Virus record (IMG/VR): IMGVR_UViG_3300035181_000829
Location: 26,232 to 90,231 of that record
Source of the DNA: a virus
Strand: one strand, 5' to 3'
Length of the DNA: 64,000 nucleotides
The notes beneath the pieces were generated by a model that saw only the letters and a program-made list of their open reading frames with translations, was not told the origin of the DNA and searched no databases. Each line of letters begins with the position of its first letter. Position 1 is the first letter of the stretch. Positions 54,928 to 63,743 of this stretch are shown in pieces. The position numbers and the translations under genes are program-made.

Positions 54928-56204
54928 TCGTCGTCCTCCCAATCGGGCAGGCTGACCGATGGTGCCCGCAGTATCTTGCGTTTTTTCAGTTGCCGATTTT
55001 CTTCGGCGAGAAGGGCGACCTTTGTTTCAAGTGCTTCGGCTACCTTACCAAAGTCCTTGGTAGCAGCGTCCGCACGTTTTGCCTTGGCGGCTACCGCGCT
55101 ATAATCGATTGCAGCGCCAAGTTCGATAGTGTCACGCTCCATGAAAGCTTTGGTGTAGGTTTCGAGGCAGCGGACAAGCCAGCGGAACGCCGGTTCATGC
55201 GGGTATTGCTTTGTCTTGGCGAAGTAGGTAGCCCCGATGCCACCCCAATTAAGCGTAACCCACTTCGAGAATTCCTCAACGTCTAGGTTTGCATCGCGGA
55301 ACGGTATGATGATCTGGGATTTCAGCAGCGCAATATCGCGGGACGCAACGATCCTTGTCGCGGGGGTGCCGGGACTAGCTTCCCGTTGGCCCGCAGTCCA
55401 CCCCGCTTCGAACAGCTTGCAGAGGTCGGGTAGCGTCCCTCGCTTCTTCCGCTTGTCAGCTACCTTGCCTTGGCGGGCTGCGACGGATGCCAGTAGTCTA
55501 TCCCGCAGTTCGTCTACCTTGCTCATTAACCATCCCTTCGCGCGTATATCTGAGAAAGATTTATCTTTCGAAGATACTGTTCTATAGAAGTAGCTATAGC
55601 TACCGAGCCGGTTCCCTAGGGGAATTTGGCGCTTTTCGCTGTTAGGCTTCTCCCATTGGTCCGTAGTATCGTCGCTGATTTCCAGCGGTGCAGATTCGAC
55701 TTCCGCCGCAGGTTCCGCGTGCTTGTCCCGCAAGAGCCATTCTGCCCGCTGCATAAGCCAAAGCATTACGCCATTCTCCGTGCGAAGCTTGGGATTATGC
55801 CGGTTGGCGTTGATGATGCTCTTGATGACCCGCTCGTGTTGCGCAAGGTCAAGTGCCGTGACAGATAGGTCGATATGCGTTTCGCCCGCGTCGTCTTCGA
55901 TGATGACGCCAAGTTCGATGCCAGTCTTGAATGCGTTCTCTACCCCGCGCAGTTCATGCGGTAGCGGGTGAACGCCTGAGAAGTTGGTTTCATCGTTCCG
56001 TTCAATCCCGCTCACGAGCAATCGCGGGGTAACTCTGGTGATATTCCGGCACTTGCTGCGAATTGTTGCAATCGAGTGCACGACCATGCAGACAAGATCG
56101 GGAAGCACGCCGCGCCACTGTCCCTCGATATGGTCTATGATGCTCTGAAAGTTCTCGTATGAAAAATCCTTAGAAGGGACTTGACTTCCTATAGAGGATG
56201 GCAT
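54924..56204 (-). CDS. Possible replication initiator/accessory protein
   Basis: 426 residues. MPSSIGSQVPSKDFSYENFQ, a helical N-terminal part, a charged middle (GKVADKRKKRGTLPDLCKLF), then an EEFSKWVTLNWGGIGATYFA segment and a coiled coil LETKVALLAEENRQLKKRKI. The end is acidic (WEDDE). It is first in the helicase operon, where initiators are common. Two variant sites fall inside (TAATCGATTG at 55102, CAATCGAGTG at 56069). No family recognised. Confidence 0.5.
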   Translation of the reverse strand: MPSSIGSQVPSKDFSYENFQSIIDHIEGQWRGVLPDLVCMVVHSIATIRSKCRNITRVTPRLLVSGIERNDETNFSGVHPLPHELRGVENAFKTGIELGVIIEDDAGETHIDLSVTALDLAQHERVIKSIINANRHNPKLRTENGVMLWLMQRAEWLLRDKHAEPAAEVESAPLEISDDTTDQWEKPNSEKRQIPLGNRLGSYSYFYRTVSSKDKSFSDIRAKGWLMSKVDELRDRLLASVAARQGKVADKRKKRGTLPDLCKLFEAGWTAGQREASPGTPATRIVASRDIALLKSQIIIPFRDANLDVEEFSKWVTLNWGGIGATYFAKTKQYPHEPAFRWLVRCLETYTKAFMERDTIELGAAIDYSAVAAKAKRADAATKDFGKVAEALETKVALLAEENRQLKKRKILRAPSVSLPDWEDDE

Positions 56205-56239
56205 AGAATACTTCCTATCTTGAGAAGATCTTGTGTTAT

Positions 56240-56279
56240 GAAAAGGCCCCCAAAACTTGGCCGTAGCGGGGGTCTTTTC
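56240..56279. terminator. Bidirectional terminator-like hairpin
   Basis: GAAAAGGCCCCC (56240-56251) pairs with GGGGGTCTTTTC (56268-56279) with one mismatch. On either strand the stem ends in a T-rich arm. It separates the gene at 56375 from the replication operon. Confidence 0.7.
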
Positions 56280-56374
56280 TATTTTACGGTCGGATTACCG
56301 TAACCGTAAGTTGTAGCAAAATAGCCACAGTCTTGCAAGTCATTTTTTTGGACGTGGCAGTATCGTCCTTTTAC

Positions 56375-56734
56375 CTAAGCAAAGGTAACACCGGAGAGCC
56401 TCATACGGTTGAGGCATTCCACTTCGTAGGCCACGGCTTCGGCGTAGCTTCCGAACAGCAGCACTTCGGAAACAATAGACAAGTCGAGGGGGTATACCGG
56501 GCCTACCTCACCCTGAAAAACCAACAGGTGCTTGCTGTAGTCATGGACTTCGCCCGCATACGGCCCAAGCATCCATTTGATGTAGTATTTCGGTTCGTCG
56601 GTCACCTTTTGAATATCGGTGACGCGGGCCATTTCCCCGCGACCTTCGAACATGGCTTCGAGTTCCGGGTTGCGGGTGAATTGAAGCTCACCATTCTCGT
56701 TGACGGTGATGACGTGACGACGATTATCTGGCAT
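56375..56734 (-). CDS. Small unknown protein
   Basis: 119 residues: MPDNRRHVITVNENGELQFT, PKYYIKWMLGPYAGEVHDYS, ending MRLSGVTFA. GGGAG precedes the ATG and an exact palindrome is 22 nt upstream. A terminator hairpin follows. Function unknown. Confidence 0.65.
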   Translation of the reverse strand: MPDNRRHVITVNENGELQFTRNPELEAMFEGRGEMARVTDIQKVTDEPKYYIKWMLGPYAGEVHDYSKHLLVFQGEVGPVYPLDLSIVSEVLLFGSYAEAVAYEVECLNRMRLSGVTFA

Positions 56735-56756
56735 GTATTGCTCCCGACAAGCATTG

Positions 56757-56766
56757 CAATCGATTG
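56757..56766. repeat. CAATCGATTG site
   Basis: Exact copy, 22 nt before the ATG at 56734, next to a 9-bp hairpin. Confidence 0.95.
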
Positions 56767-57077
56767 TAACACGGGGGAGAGACCAACGGAGCTAACGCAA
56801 AACCCCTCCCCCGTTCCAGTATCCCACAGATCGAACGACCGAGGAACTGGAAAGGATAAGGTGCTAAGCCGACTACCTTGGTGTCGGGCCGTAGCAGCCG
56901 TCGAGCGATGACCAAGATGGAACCACTTGCTCCGTAGGAGTTCGTAAGCCCGTCTCAAGCACGTTTCGTTTTAAGCCGCACCTTATCCGTTGCAGTTTCC
57001 CGCTATGGCTGACCGTAGCTAGTAGATCAGCGGCTTGCAAGAGCTTACCGCTGACCTGTATTGCATAGCTTGTGGGC
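56767..57077. other. 310-bp stretch without a confident gene
   Basis: Begins, in transcription order, after the gene at 57078 and ends at a 9-bp perfect stem (ACGGGGGAG 56771-56779, CTCCCCCGT 56806-56814) that could end transcription. A frame at 56873-57202 is open, but its codons (CTA, ATA, AGG, CGA) and lack of a good start make it doubtful. Confidence 0.5.
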
Positions 57078-57641
57078 TTAGTTGGTGCCGGAATCGCCCG
57101 TATTGGGCGTTTTTTCGCCGCTGGACGGGCTTGCCGGGCCGGGGCTGGCTTCGGTGCCGGAATCGTTGGGCGCTGCCGTTTTTTCGTTGGCGTCAAGCGC
57201 ATAGCCCGCTGCGGCCTCTGCTACTGCGGCCTCTGCCGTGGCGCGCACCACGAAGTCCCCCGGTGGGATACCAAGGTGATCCGCCGCATTCAGTCCGATG
57301 GTCAGCACTTCATCATCGTTGTCCCATACCACGTCATTCATAATGACGTGCAATATATCGTTTTCTGCCCTGCGCGCAGCACCGCCGACCGTGCTCATCA
57401 GTTCGTCAGGCCGGAATGCTTGCAGGTAGGAGGTCAGGTGTTGCGGAACACCTGCGGGATTGCCGGTCATCAGCGCATGGACGCCGAAGGCCAGTGAACG
57501 GCGGATGGTATCCGAAGCGGTGTTGCCGTAGTCTTTGATAAAACCTTCGATAAGGGCTTCCGCCGCACTGACCTGCAAGCCGTTTGGCTTTGGCGCAGCG
57601 GGCGCAACAGTCGTGTTGTCATTGGATTGGTCGGGCATCAT
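57078..57641 (-). CDS. Unknown protein with disordered tail
   Basis: 187 residues from ATG 57641 (GGAG upstream): MMPDQSNDNTTVAPAAPKPN, LIEGFIKDYGNTASDTIRRS, then LTIGLNAADHLGIPPGDFVV and a Glu/Ala/Ser/Pro tail (SPGPASPSSGEKTPNTGDSG). First gene downstream of the DUF2997-like gene; a TAATCGATTG variant lies 50 nt upstream. Function unknown. Confidence 0.6.
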   Translation of the reverse strand: MMPDQSNDNTTVAPAAPKPNGLQVSAAEALIEGFIKDYGNTASDTIRRSLAFGVHALMTGNPAGVPQHLTSYLQAFRPDELMSTVGGAARRAENDILHVIMNDVVWDNDDEVLTIGLNAADHLGIPPGDFVVRATAEAAVAEAAAGYALDANEKTAAPNDSGTEASPGPASPSSGEKTPNTGDSGTN

Positions 57642-57660
57642 GTTTCTCCTGAATGAACGC

Positions 57661-57686
57661 GGGGCACGCCCTCTCGAACGTGCCCC
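57661..57686 (-). terminator. GC-rich hairpin
   Basis: GGGGCACG (57661-57668) pairs with CGTGCCCC (57679-57686), 35 nt after the DUF2997-like stop. No T-run follows. Confidence 0.5.
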
Positions 57687-57720
57687 ATTGTAATCGATTG
57701 CAGTGGCGGGCGTCAAGTCA

Positions 57721-57918
57721 TCAATGACCGACGCGCTCACCGAAGTCGCGGTTGATCGGGACACACTCGCCCGTCGCTTGGCGCGGCGTAGCAACGTCGC
57801 TGAACATTGCTTCGAACGCCGCTGTGGCGTCCATGCAAGTGCCGCCCTCGAAACCTTCGGCTTCGATCTTGGTGCGCCCGTCTGGCTGGACGTGCAGGGT
57901 GATTTTCTGTTGTGCCAT
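57721..57918 (-). CDS. DUF2997-like small protein
   Basis: 65 residues from ATG 57918: MAQQKITLHVQPDGRTKIEA then EGFEGGTCMDATAAFEAMFS. The KIEAxGFxGxxCxDAT core is that of DUF2997. In cyanobacteria and phages this family is found beside DUF1257 and Ycf46-like ATPases, as here. Its biochemical role is unknown. Confidence 0.75.
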   Translation of the reverse strand: MAQQKITLHVQPDGRTKIEAEGFEGGTCMDATAAFEAMFSDVATPRQATGECVPINRDFGERVGH

Positions 57919-57956
57919 ATTGTCCTCGTGATGGTTTGGGTTGGGGGTGATGTGGC

Positions 57957-58355
57957 CTAAGCCGCGCGGACCATTTCCAGCGAGACGGTGCCGTCCTTCT
58001 GCATGAACCGGCTGCACGAGTAGCCGTCCATCGCCGCCCTGTATTCAGCCTGCCGCAGCACGTATTCCTGCACCAGCTTGCCGATGGTATTGAAGCCCGA
58101 CTGGAACACGCGGTCCATCCCGTAGGGGTCAAACTTGAGGGTGTAGAAGTCGCCCGGCTGCTTCACGAGGCCGATGTCGTGAATGCCCGGCATTTCCAGC
58201 TTTGCATCGCAACTCGTGTCCTGCCCGCGATAGGTGCGGAACGACTTGGCGTCCATGACGAGCTTGACCTTTCCGTCCGACAGATCGTTGGCGATTTCCG
58301 CAAGAAGCAACAGATCGCTGATCTGCACGCCCCTGAGTGTGATATTGTGTGACAT
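57957..58355 (-). CDS. DUF1257 (Ycf35)-like protein
   Basis: 132 residues: MSHNITLRGVQISDLLLLAE, DAKSFRTYRGQDTSCDAKLE, QPGDFYTLKFDPYGMDRVFQ, then VQEYVLRQAEYRAAMDGYSC. The N-terminal MSH-x-T and the late YVxxxA...GY pattern fit DUF1257, the chloroplast Ycf35 family, known to neighbour DUF2997 and AAA ATPases of the Ycf46 kind. Function unknown. Confidence 0.75.
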   Translation of the reverse strand: MSHNITLRGVQISDLLLLAEIANDLSDGKVKLVMDAKSFRTYRGQDTSCDAKLEMPGIHDIGLVKQPGDFYTLKFDPYGMDRVFQSGFNTIGKLVQEYVLRQAEYRAAMDGYSCSRFMQKDGTVSLEMVRAA

Positions 58356-58424
58356 GTGTGTAGCTCCCGTTAGGTTGACGTGGTTAAAATATACGCGCTG
58401 ATCAGTCGTGGCGCAACCGATTTG

Positions 58425-59081
58425 TCAGGTCTTGATGTGCCGCGTCCGACGAATTTTCAGCACAGGTTTGCCCTTTTCGTTGATCTTGATAGATTGCGAA
58501 GCGTCCGGTGTCGCAGCCGCTTCGACCTCAGACACCGAGAAATGCTCGTTGTTCAGGTCAAACAGGTAGGTGATACGTGGCAATTCTTCCTCGGTGCATT
58601 TGAACCATGAACGCCATGCTGCAATCGATTGCACGGAGAGTTCTTCGTCCTCGGTGATGAAGCGGAGCCGACCTTCAAAGAAGACGTATTTCACCGCTGA
58701 GTATTCATGCTGCGGGGTAAGTTCAAGCCTGATGATGTTCAGCGCCGTGGTCGGATCGGCCACCAACAAGGCATAGATGATTTCCTGCGAGAAGCCGGTG
58801 GACGCTCTGTATCGATACTCCACCAGTATCTCAGTCAGTGGCGCAATATCGTAGCGCGTTCGGAACCACTGGCCCGTTGCCGAAGGTGAGAACAAGCTTG
58901 TCGGCGGAATACTCTGCACGACAGACTGACCTTTGTAACCCGGCTGTCGCTGTTGCACAGCCTCGAACAATGGGATGATCTTGTCGCCTATGCGGGTGTA
59001 GCACAGAACCGAGACGTTACGCCTCGGACTGGAACCACGGGCAAGAAAGCTATCATGCCCGGTTGTAACTTCAATTTGCAA
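58425..59081 (-). CDS. Unknown protein between AAA and DUF1257 genes
   Basis: 218 residues: MQIEVTTGHDSFLARGSSPR, YDIAPLTEILVEYRYRASTG, ending KPVLKIRRTRHIKT, a basic tail. Beta-rich in character. An exact palindrome is read as VQSIA near residue 151. It lies 5 nt after the AAA stop, so probably part of the same module. No family recognised. Confidence 0.65.
   Translation of the reverse strand: MQIEVTTGHDSFLARGSSPRRNVSVLCYTRIGDKIIPLFEAVQQRQPGYKGQSVVQSIPPTSLFSPSATGQWFRTRYDIAPLTEILVEYRYRASTGFSQEIIYALLVADPTTALNIIRLELTPQHEYSAVKYVFFEGRLRFITEDEELSVQSIAAWRSWFKCTEEELPRITYLFDLNNEHFSVSEVEAAATPDASQSIKINEKGKPVLKIRRTRHIKT
58622..58631. repeat. CAATCGATTG site
   Basis: Exact copy in a gene, read as VQSIA. 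Confidence 0.95.
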
Positions 59082-59086
59082 TTCAG

Positions 59087-61627
59087 TTATCCTTTCGGTG
59101 TGGGTTTGCGGACAACGCGGGCACGACCACGAATACCACGGCTACCAACAGTCAATGGTCGCATGTGGTGCTCACCAGTATTGACGGCACTTGCCGCGCG
59201 GGCATTGACTTCCGCCCATTCGCGCATTGCATCAAATTCTGCCGCCCGTGTCTTGTGCATGGGCCGCAATGTTGACCATGCCTCCCGCAGATCGTTCAAG
59301 TCAACCGCTGTATCGCCTCTGCCTAGGCACATCACAAGGGCTTCCTCGCACAAGCTTTCGATTTCGGCCCCGACCAAGTTCTCGGAAATGCTTACAATCG
59401 ATTCGAGGTCATCTTCGCTGATTTCCTGCCCGCGCTTGGCAAGGTGGATTTCGAAGATTGTCCGACGTTCCTGCGCGTTTGGCACGTTGACCGCCCAGAT
59501 TTCATCGACGCGGCCCTTGCGCAGAAGTTCTGGCGGCAGATTGTCGATACGGTTTGCCGTCATAATCAAGAAGACGGGGCGGTGCCGCTGGTTACGCTCC
59601 TGCATCCACGTAAGAAACGTGCCGAACACCCGTTGCGTCGTGCCGCCATCGTTCGCACCGCCCGCCATGCCAGAAAAGCCCTTGTCAATTTCGTCAAGCA
59701 TCAGAACGCACGGAGACATTGCATCGATCATTCCGAGCACGTTTCGCATCGCACTCTCGGATTGGCCGATGTATGCGCCGAAGACGCGGCCAACGTCGAA
59801 GCGGATGACCGGAAGATTCAAGATGGACCCTGCGGCTTTTGCAAGCATACTCTTGCCTGTATTATGCACGATCAGGCCGTTGTTGACGTGGAAGTTGGCA
59901 GCAGGCATTTCCATTTGCAAATCGTAGGTATCCTTGATCCCGACGACGCTTACCTTGCGTACCTTGGTTATCCTCGTATGTTCCACGTTGAGGTTTGCAA
60001 CCGAAATGTCGCGGTGTTGTGCCAAGTGATCGCTATTGGCAAGAACCTCAAGATTGGAGATTGCATCGTTCAACGCATCTCCGTCCAGATGGTGAACCTC
60101 ACGCGAGTCTGGCAGCACAATTCGGTGCGGATGGTCCGGTGTGCCACGAAGGGCGGCGACATACGCATCGTAGGATAACCCATTCATACGGGCCTCTATG
60201 ACAAGCCGTGCTTTGTGCTGGCGTTTGTAGTGGAAGATACGGTGCGAAGTTTCGATAACGTGGGGCCAACCACTATCGTAGTATTTCAGCCCCTCTACGA
60301 CGATACTCGGTCGATTGACCGACCGACCGCCCTGCGGCATGGGCTTCATGCTGCCGCGCATAACTAGCTTATCGCCCCGACGAACGTCCGCTACGCGCTT
60401 GAACGTGCCATCGATTGTAAGGACGCTATCCTCGGGTGTGATAACGACCTCATCGTCGTCTGTGGTGATACGGATGCAGGGTTTCTTTCCGCTGGCATAC
60501 GCTCCGATCACACGATTGTAGAACATGGTGCCAGTTTCGCTGTCCCACGATTGAACGTAGGTTGGCTTGGTCAAATCCCACGGTCTGCTTTTGGCAACAG
60601 GCAAACCATTGAATTTGGCAACAAAATCCTCGATAGGCATAGACCTCGAAGAATTGCGCTTGCCTCGTTTGTAGTGAATGATGGTTCCAGCGGCTTTGCA
60701 ACCCGGTGGGCCGACCACTAGCGCACCCTTGGACGGGGTGATACCAAGTTCCTTGGCACCTTCGCCGTAAGTTCCCGCACGCTGCACCATCCACTTTTTG
60801 AAAAGCTCCAAGCCGCCAACCTCCTCGATGGCAACAGGCGGCTGGAGTTCGAGCACGTTCGTCTTGCGCAGCAGTTGCGTCTTGTAGTCCCGCAACCATC
60901 GCAGCATTTCGGGTGCGCCGAAACCTGTCAGGTTACCGTGCTCGTTACCATAGTCGGTAACCGACAACGCGATAGCGGTTTCGAAGGCCGTGGCCGTCAT
61001 GCCGCGTCCGTTGGCGATGATCGCCGCCATTTGCTCGTCGGTGATGCTGGCAGAGATTTCCTTGTTTTCGAACGCCCGCGTAATGTCAGAGAGGCTTTCC
61101 CGCAGTTCATCGTCAGACGGATAGCCGAAGTCCACGATATGCAGTAGCGGGGCCACGGCGTCGGGAATGGTGGCGCTCTGCGGGATGATGATGAATACTC
61201 GCTGATTGACCGACAACGCACGCTGCACTTGCTTGCGTAGCAAGAATTGCGTGCGCATTTCGTCCAGCGTGAAGTAAAGATCGAGCATGACGAAGTAGCC
61301 TTCGGCCATATCCCGATTTTCGAAAAGGTTGGTGAAGGCTGACAGCACGTCCGCTGCACGTTTGTCATCGCTTTCCGGTTCAAGCGGATTGAAGACCGGC
61401 ATCTGTGAAAGGCCAACCTCAATACGCGGGAATTTCATCCATCCGCGTTCGACGGTGTGCATCCTGAACGGTTGCTCATTCGTGACGGACAACGCATAGA
61501 TTTCGTCAACGACGCGGAACACCTCTGTTTCATGGCACCGAACGGCGATCAGGCCGATTGAGGCATCTGTCGCGATAGTTAATTCGAGGGCAAGTGCCTC
61601 GGATGAAGTTTTGGTAGTCTTTGGCAT
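59087..61627 (-). CDS. Ycf46-like AAA+ ATPase with P-loop intein
   Basis: 846 residues. The N-terminal 260 are family-specific, then AIEEVGGLELFKKWMVQRAG leads to GPPG, a 280-residue intein (310-589), and TGKSMLAKAAG. The spliced P-loop is GPPGTGKS. Walker B is CVLMLDEIDKG, sensor 1 IMTANRIDNLPPEL, and RKGRVDE supplies the arginine finger. This matches the Ycf46 type that travels with DUF1257 and DUF2997. Its substrate is unknown; it may remodel protein complexes. An exact palindrome is 25 nt upstream of the ATG and a CAATCGATTC variant lies in frame. Confidence 0.85.
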   Translation of the reverse strand: MPKTTKTSSEALALELTIATDASIGLIAVRCHETEVFRVVDEIYALSVTNEQPFRMHTVERGWMKFPRIEVGLSQMPVFNPLEPESDDKRAADVLSAFTNLFENRDMAEGYFVMLDLYFTLDEMRTQFLLRKQVQRALSVNQRVFIIIPQSATIPDAVAPLLHIVDFGYPSDDELRESLSDITRAFENKEISASITDEQMAAIIANGRGMTATAFETAIALSVTDYGNEHGNLTGFGAPEMLRWLRDYKTQLLRKTNVLELQPPVAIEEVGGLELFKKWMVQRAGTYGEGAKELGITPSKGALVVGPPGCKAAGTIIHYKRGKRNSSRSMPIEDFVAKFNGLPVAKSRPWDLTKPTYVQSWDSETGTMFYNRVIGAYASGKKPCIRITTDDDEVVITPEDSVLTIDGTFKRVADVRRGDKLVMRGSMKPMPQGGRSVNRPSIVVEGLKYYDSGWPHVIETSHRIFHYKRQHKARLVIEARMNGLSYDAYVAALRGTPDHPHRIVLPDSREVHHLDGDALNDAISNLEVLANSDHLAQHRDISVANLNVEHTRITKVRKVSVVGIKDTYDLQMEMPAANFHVNNGLIVHNTGKSMLAKAAGSILNLPVIRFDVGRVFGAYIGQSESAMRNVLGMIDAMSPCVLMLDEIDKGFSGMAGGANDGGTTQRVFGTFLTWMQERNQRHRPVFLIMTANRIDNLPPELLRKGRVDEIWAVNVPNAQERRTIFEIHLAKRGQEISEDDLESIVSISENLVGAEIESLCEEALVMCLGRGDTAVDLNDLREAWSTLRPMHKTRAAEFDAMREWAEVNARAASAVNTGEHHMRPLTVGSRGIRGRARVVRKPTPKG
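59861..60700 (-). mobile_element. HNH intein in AAA ATPase P-loop
   Basis: 280 residues from C310 to N589. Splicing parts are CKAAGTIIHYKRGKRNSSRS at the start, VVITPEDSVLTIDGTFKRVA (block B type) and YDLQMEMPAANFHVNNGLIV HN at the end, before Thr+1. An HNH endonuclease is in frame: SREVHHLDGDALNDAISNLE. Insertion between GPPG and TGKS is a favoured intein site in P-loop proteins. Unsplined protein should lack ATPase activity. Confidence 0.92.
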
Positions 61628-61652
61628 GATCGCTCCGTGTTGGCTGCTGGTG

Positions 61653-61662
61653 CAATCGATTG
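61653..61662. repeat. CAATCGATTG site
   Basis: Exact copy, 25 nt before the AAA ATPase ATG. Confidence 0.95.
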
Positions 61663-61812
61663 TAGCACGGATACCTGCGTAGTTGAAATGGAAAAGCGCG
61701 AACTACCACTTGGGCAATCCGCGCTCTCCATGACAGCGAAGCAAGCTCCGGCGTCACGCACCAAGGATATGTATAAAGCACAGGGATGGCTCTGTCAACA
61801 GCAATGTAGGTG

Positions 61813-61864
61813 CCCCTCCCATAATCCTAGAAGCGAAGCCAACACCGAAGGATTATAGGAGGGG
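61813..61864. terminator. Long inverted repeat between genes
   Basis: Arms of 16 nt (61813-61828 and 61849-61864) pair with one mismatch around a 20-nt loop. It lies in the 330-bp gap 61628-61957 upstream of the AAA gene, which also holds the palindrome at 61653 and no gene. No clear T-run follows. Confidence 0.65.
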
Positions 61865-61957
61865 CGGCGGGGTCCATTCCGCGAACGCTTGTTAGGCGCG
61901 TATTAGAATGATAGCAAAAGATTCTTCGCTTTGCAATAGCAGAATCCTTACCTTGCA

Positions 61958-62767
61958 TCAGCTAAGATTGCCTACAAGAGATGGAACAGTATTCGCCGAC
62001 GACACTGCAATGGTGACAGGCCCATTGTTGCCGAGCGATGATACCTGCGTTGCGAAGTGGAACAACGTCGCCGCATTGTTTTTCAACGCCGTCAATGCGT
62101 CGTTCACGCCCGTCAACACTAGCGTCGAGCCACCGACTGCGGGAGAGGCCGCAGTGTCCGCACTATCGTAGCTCGTCCAACCATTGCCAGCCACACGATC
62201 AAACAAGCCGCCGGTGCCATCGGGCAGCACAACAGCACCGATTGCAACACGAACAAAGTTCAGGGCTGAACATATCGCCGCCTGCGTATTCTTCGCGTTC
62301 ACGATCTGTATATAGCCCGATTGTGCATCGACAGTGCCGGTTGCCGCGCCTGTCAACGTTGACGTAATCAAATCAAGATTACCATCAGGTCCGGTTGCTC
62401 CGGTCAAATCCCGAACAATGCCGTAGGCTCCTTTGCTGATGAAACCTATGAACATGTTGATGATCCCTATGGATTCTTGGTTCGCATCACGAATCGCAGC
62501 GATGGCCGCGTCGAACTCCGTCTTCGGTGCAAACAGCGTCATACCATCGACAACCGATCTGGCGGGGATATTGACGGGCAGAAGCTCGGTTCCGACAACA
62601 CCAGTCGAGTTGTCAGCATAAACCGCGCCGCCAAAGTTTATGCCGATTCTTGTGCGGGCGGCTTCTTGGGCCAGCGCCGCGATGGCGAGTTGCAGTGATA
62701 GGGCATCACTGTGCAACGTAGAAATTGAGATTTCTTGGACATTCTGGATTTTAACTGCACGGGCCAT
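61958..62767 (-). CDS. Probable structural protein, paralogue 2
   Basis: 269 residues, Ala/Thr/Gly-rich, aligned over its length with the next gene: SLQLAIAALAQEAARTRIGI, APKTEFDAAIAAIRDANQES, GATGPDGNLDLITSTLTGAA, LNFVRVAIGAVVLPDGTGGL and WTSYDSADT. The composition and repetitive layout suit a tail fibre, decoration or other virion part, but no family is recognised. It follows a terminator, so it has its own transcription control. Confidence 0.65.
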   Translation of the reverse strand: MARAVKIQNVQEISISTLHSDALSLQLAIAALAQEAARTRIGINFGGAVYADNSTGVVGTELLPVNIPARSVVDGMTLFAPKTEFDAAIAAIRDANQESIGIINMFIGFISKGAYGIVRDLTGATGPDGNLDLITSTLTGAATGTVDAQSGYIQIVNAKNTQAAICSALNFVRVAIGAVVLPDGTGGLFDRVAGNGWTSYDSADTAASPAVGGSTLVLTGVNDALTALKNNAATLFHFATQVSSLGNNGPVTIAVSSANTVPSLVGNLS

Positions 62768-62785
62768 TGCTCTACCTAGGTTAAG

Positions 62786-62813
62786 AAAAAAGCCCCACCA
62801 AGTGAGCAGGGCC
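62786..62813 (-). terminator. Rho-independent terminator
   Basis: GCCC and GGGC arms (62792-62795, 62809-62812) with a possible inner CAC-CAA-GTG pairing, followed on the minus strand by TTTTTTC. It ends the unit of the gene at 62843-63664. Confidence 0.6.
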
Positions 62814-62842
62814 AGTTGTTTCCAACAGGGAGGTGGAAAGGG

Positions 62843-63664
62843 TTAGCCCGTGATACCGTTCGCGAACTGCGGAACCAGCCGACGAGCGGCCACGGCAACG
62901 ACGATGGGGCCTGCCGCCGTGATGGCGATGGCATCGTTCAGGTATTTTGCCAGCGTGGCAATGTTGTTCTTGATCACGCCCAGCAAGGTATTCACGTCCG
63001 TCAATGCCAGCACGTTTTCGTGCGCCGCGCCAACACCCGTTCCGGTCGTCGCCGAATCGTAGGTCGCCCAATGGGCATTGGTAACATCGAACACACCCCC
63101 CGAGTTGTCGGGAAGGGTCGCCATACCGAGCGACACGCGGACGAAGTTCACCGCCGCCGTCAGCGAAGCTTCGGTGTTGCGCAATGCAACGATTTGCGCG
63201 ATGGCATCGGCAGCGGGCACAGCCGCCGTGGCGGAGCCGGTCAGGGCCGAGGAAATCGCGCCGATGGTGCCGTCTGCTGCGGTGGCCCCGGTCAGGGCGC
63301 GGACGGTCGTATACAGCGAGCCTGCGATGTATCCGATAAGGACGTTGGTGCGGGCCACAATCTCCTGATGCGCATCACGGATCGCGGCAATCGCCGTATC
63401 GAACCCAGCCTTGGGTGTGTAAAGCGTCGTGCCGTCCGCAACAACCGGCGTCGGGGTCACCAACGCGGCCACTGTCGATCCGGGGGTGCCGCCCGTCGAG
63501 TTGGTCAGCGCGGCAAGGGCCGCAGCCGTCACGGCGGCTTTCACGTTGGCGCGGGTTTGCGATTGCGCGAGTGCGGCCAGTGCCCGGTCGATGAAAATCG
63601 GGTCATGGTAAGACTGCGAAAGCGGAACTTCGAGGACATTCGGGATTTGATCATAGCGCGACAT
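62843..63664 (-). CDS. Probable structural protein, paralogue 1
   Basis: 273 residues, Ala/Thr-rich, paralogue of the gene that follows: IFIDRALAALAQSQTRANVK, TPKAGFDTAIAAIRDAHQEI, ATAADGTIGAISSALTGSAT, VNFVRVSLGMATLPDNSGGV, WATYDSATT. Likely a virion component by composition. An exact palindrome is 79 nt upstream of the ATG, and GGAG-type sequence precedes it. Confidence 0.65.
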   Translation of the reverse strand: MSRYDQIPNVLEVPLSQSYHDPIFIDRALAALAQSQTRANVKAAVTAAALAALTNSTGGTPGSTVAALVTPTPVVADGTTLYTPKAGFDTAIAAIRDAHQEIVARTNVLIGYIAGSLYTTVRALTGATAADGTIGAISSALTGSATAAVPAADAIAQIVALRNTEASLTAAVNFVRVSLGMATLPDNSGGVFDVTNAHWATYDSATTGTGVGAAHENVLALTDVNTLLGVIKNNIATLAKYLNDAIAITAAGPIVVAVAARRLVPQFANGITG

Positions 63665-63743
63665 GCGGATTCTCCTTTTGCAGTCGTTACATTCGGGCCT
63701 CTAGGGCGCATCCCCGTTGGCCGACAGTGATTACATAGTATTG

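Noticed and set aside
56873-57202. Gene of 109 codons with basic Pro-rich start
   Set aside because: Rare-looking codons, no good ribosome-binding site and overlap with the end of the gene at 57078; could be revived by proteomics.
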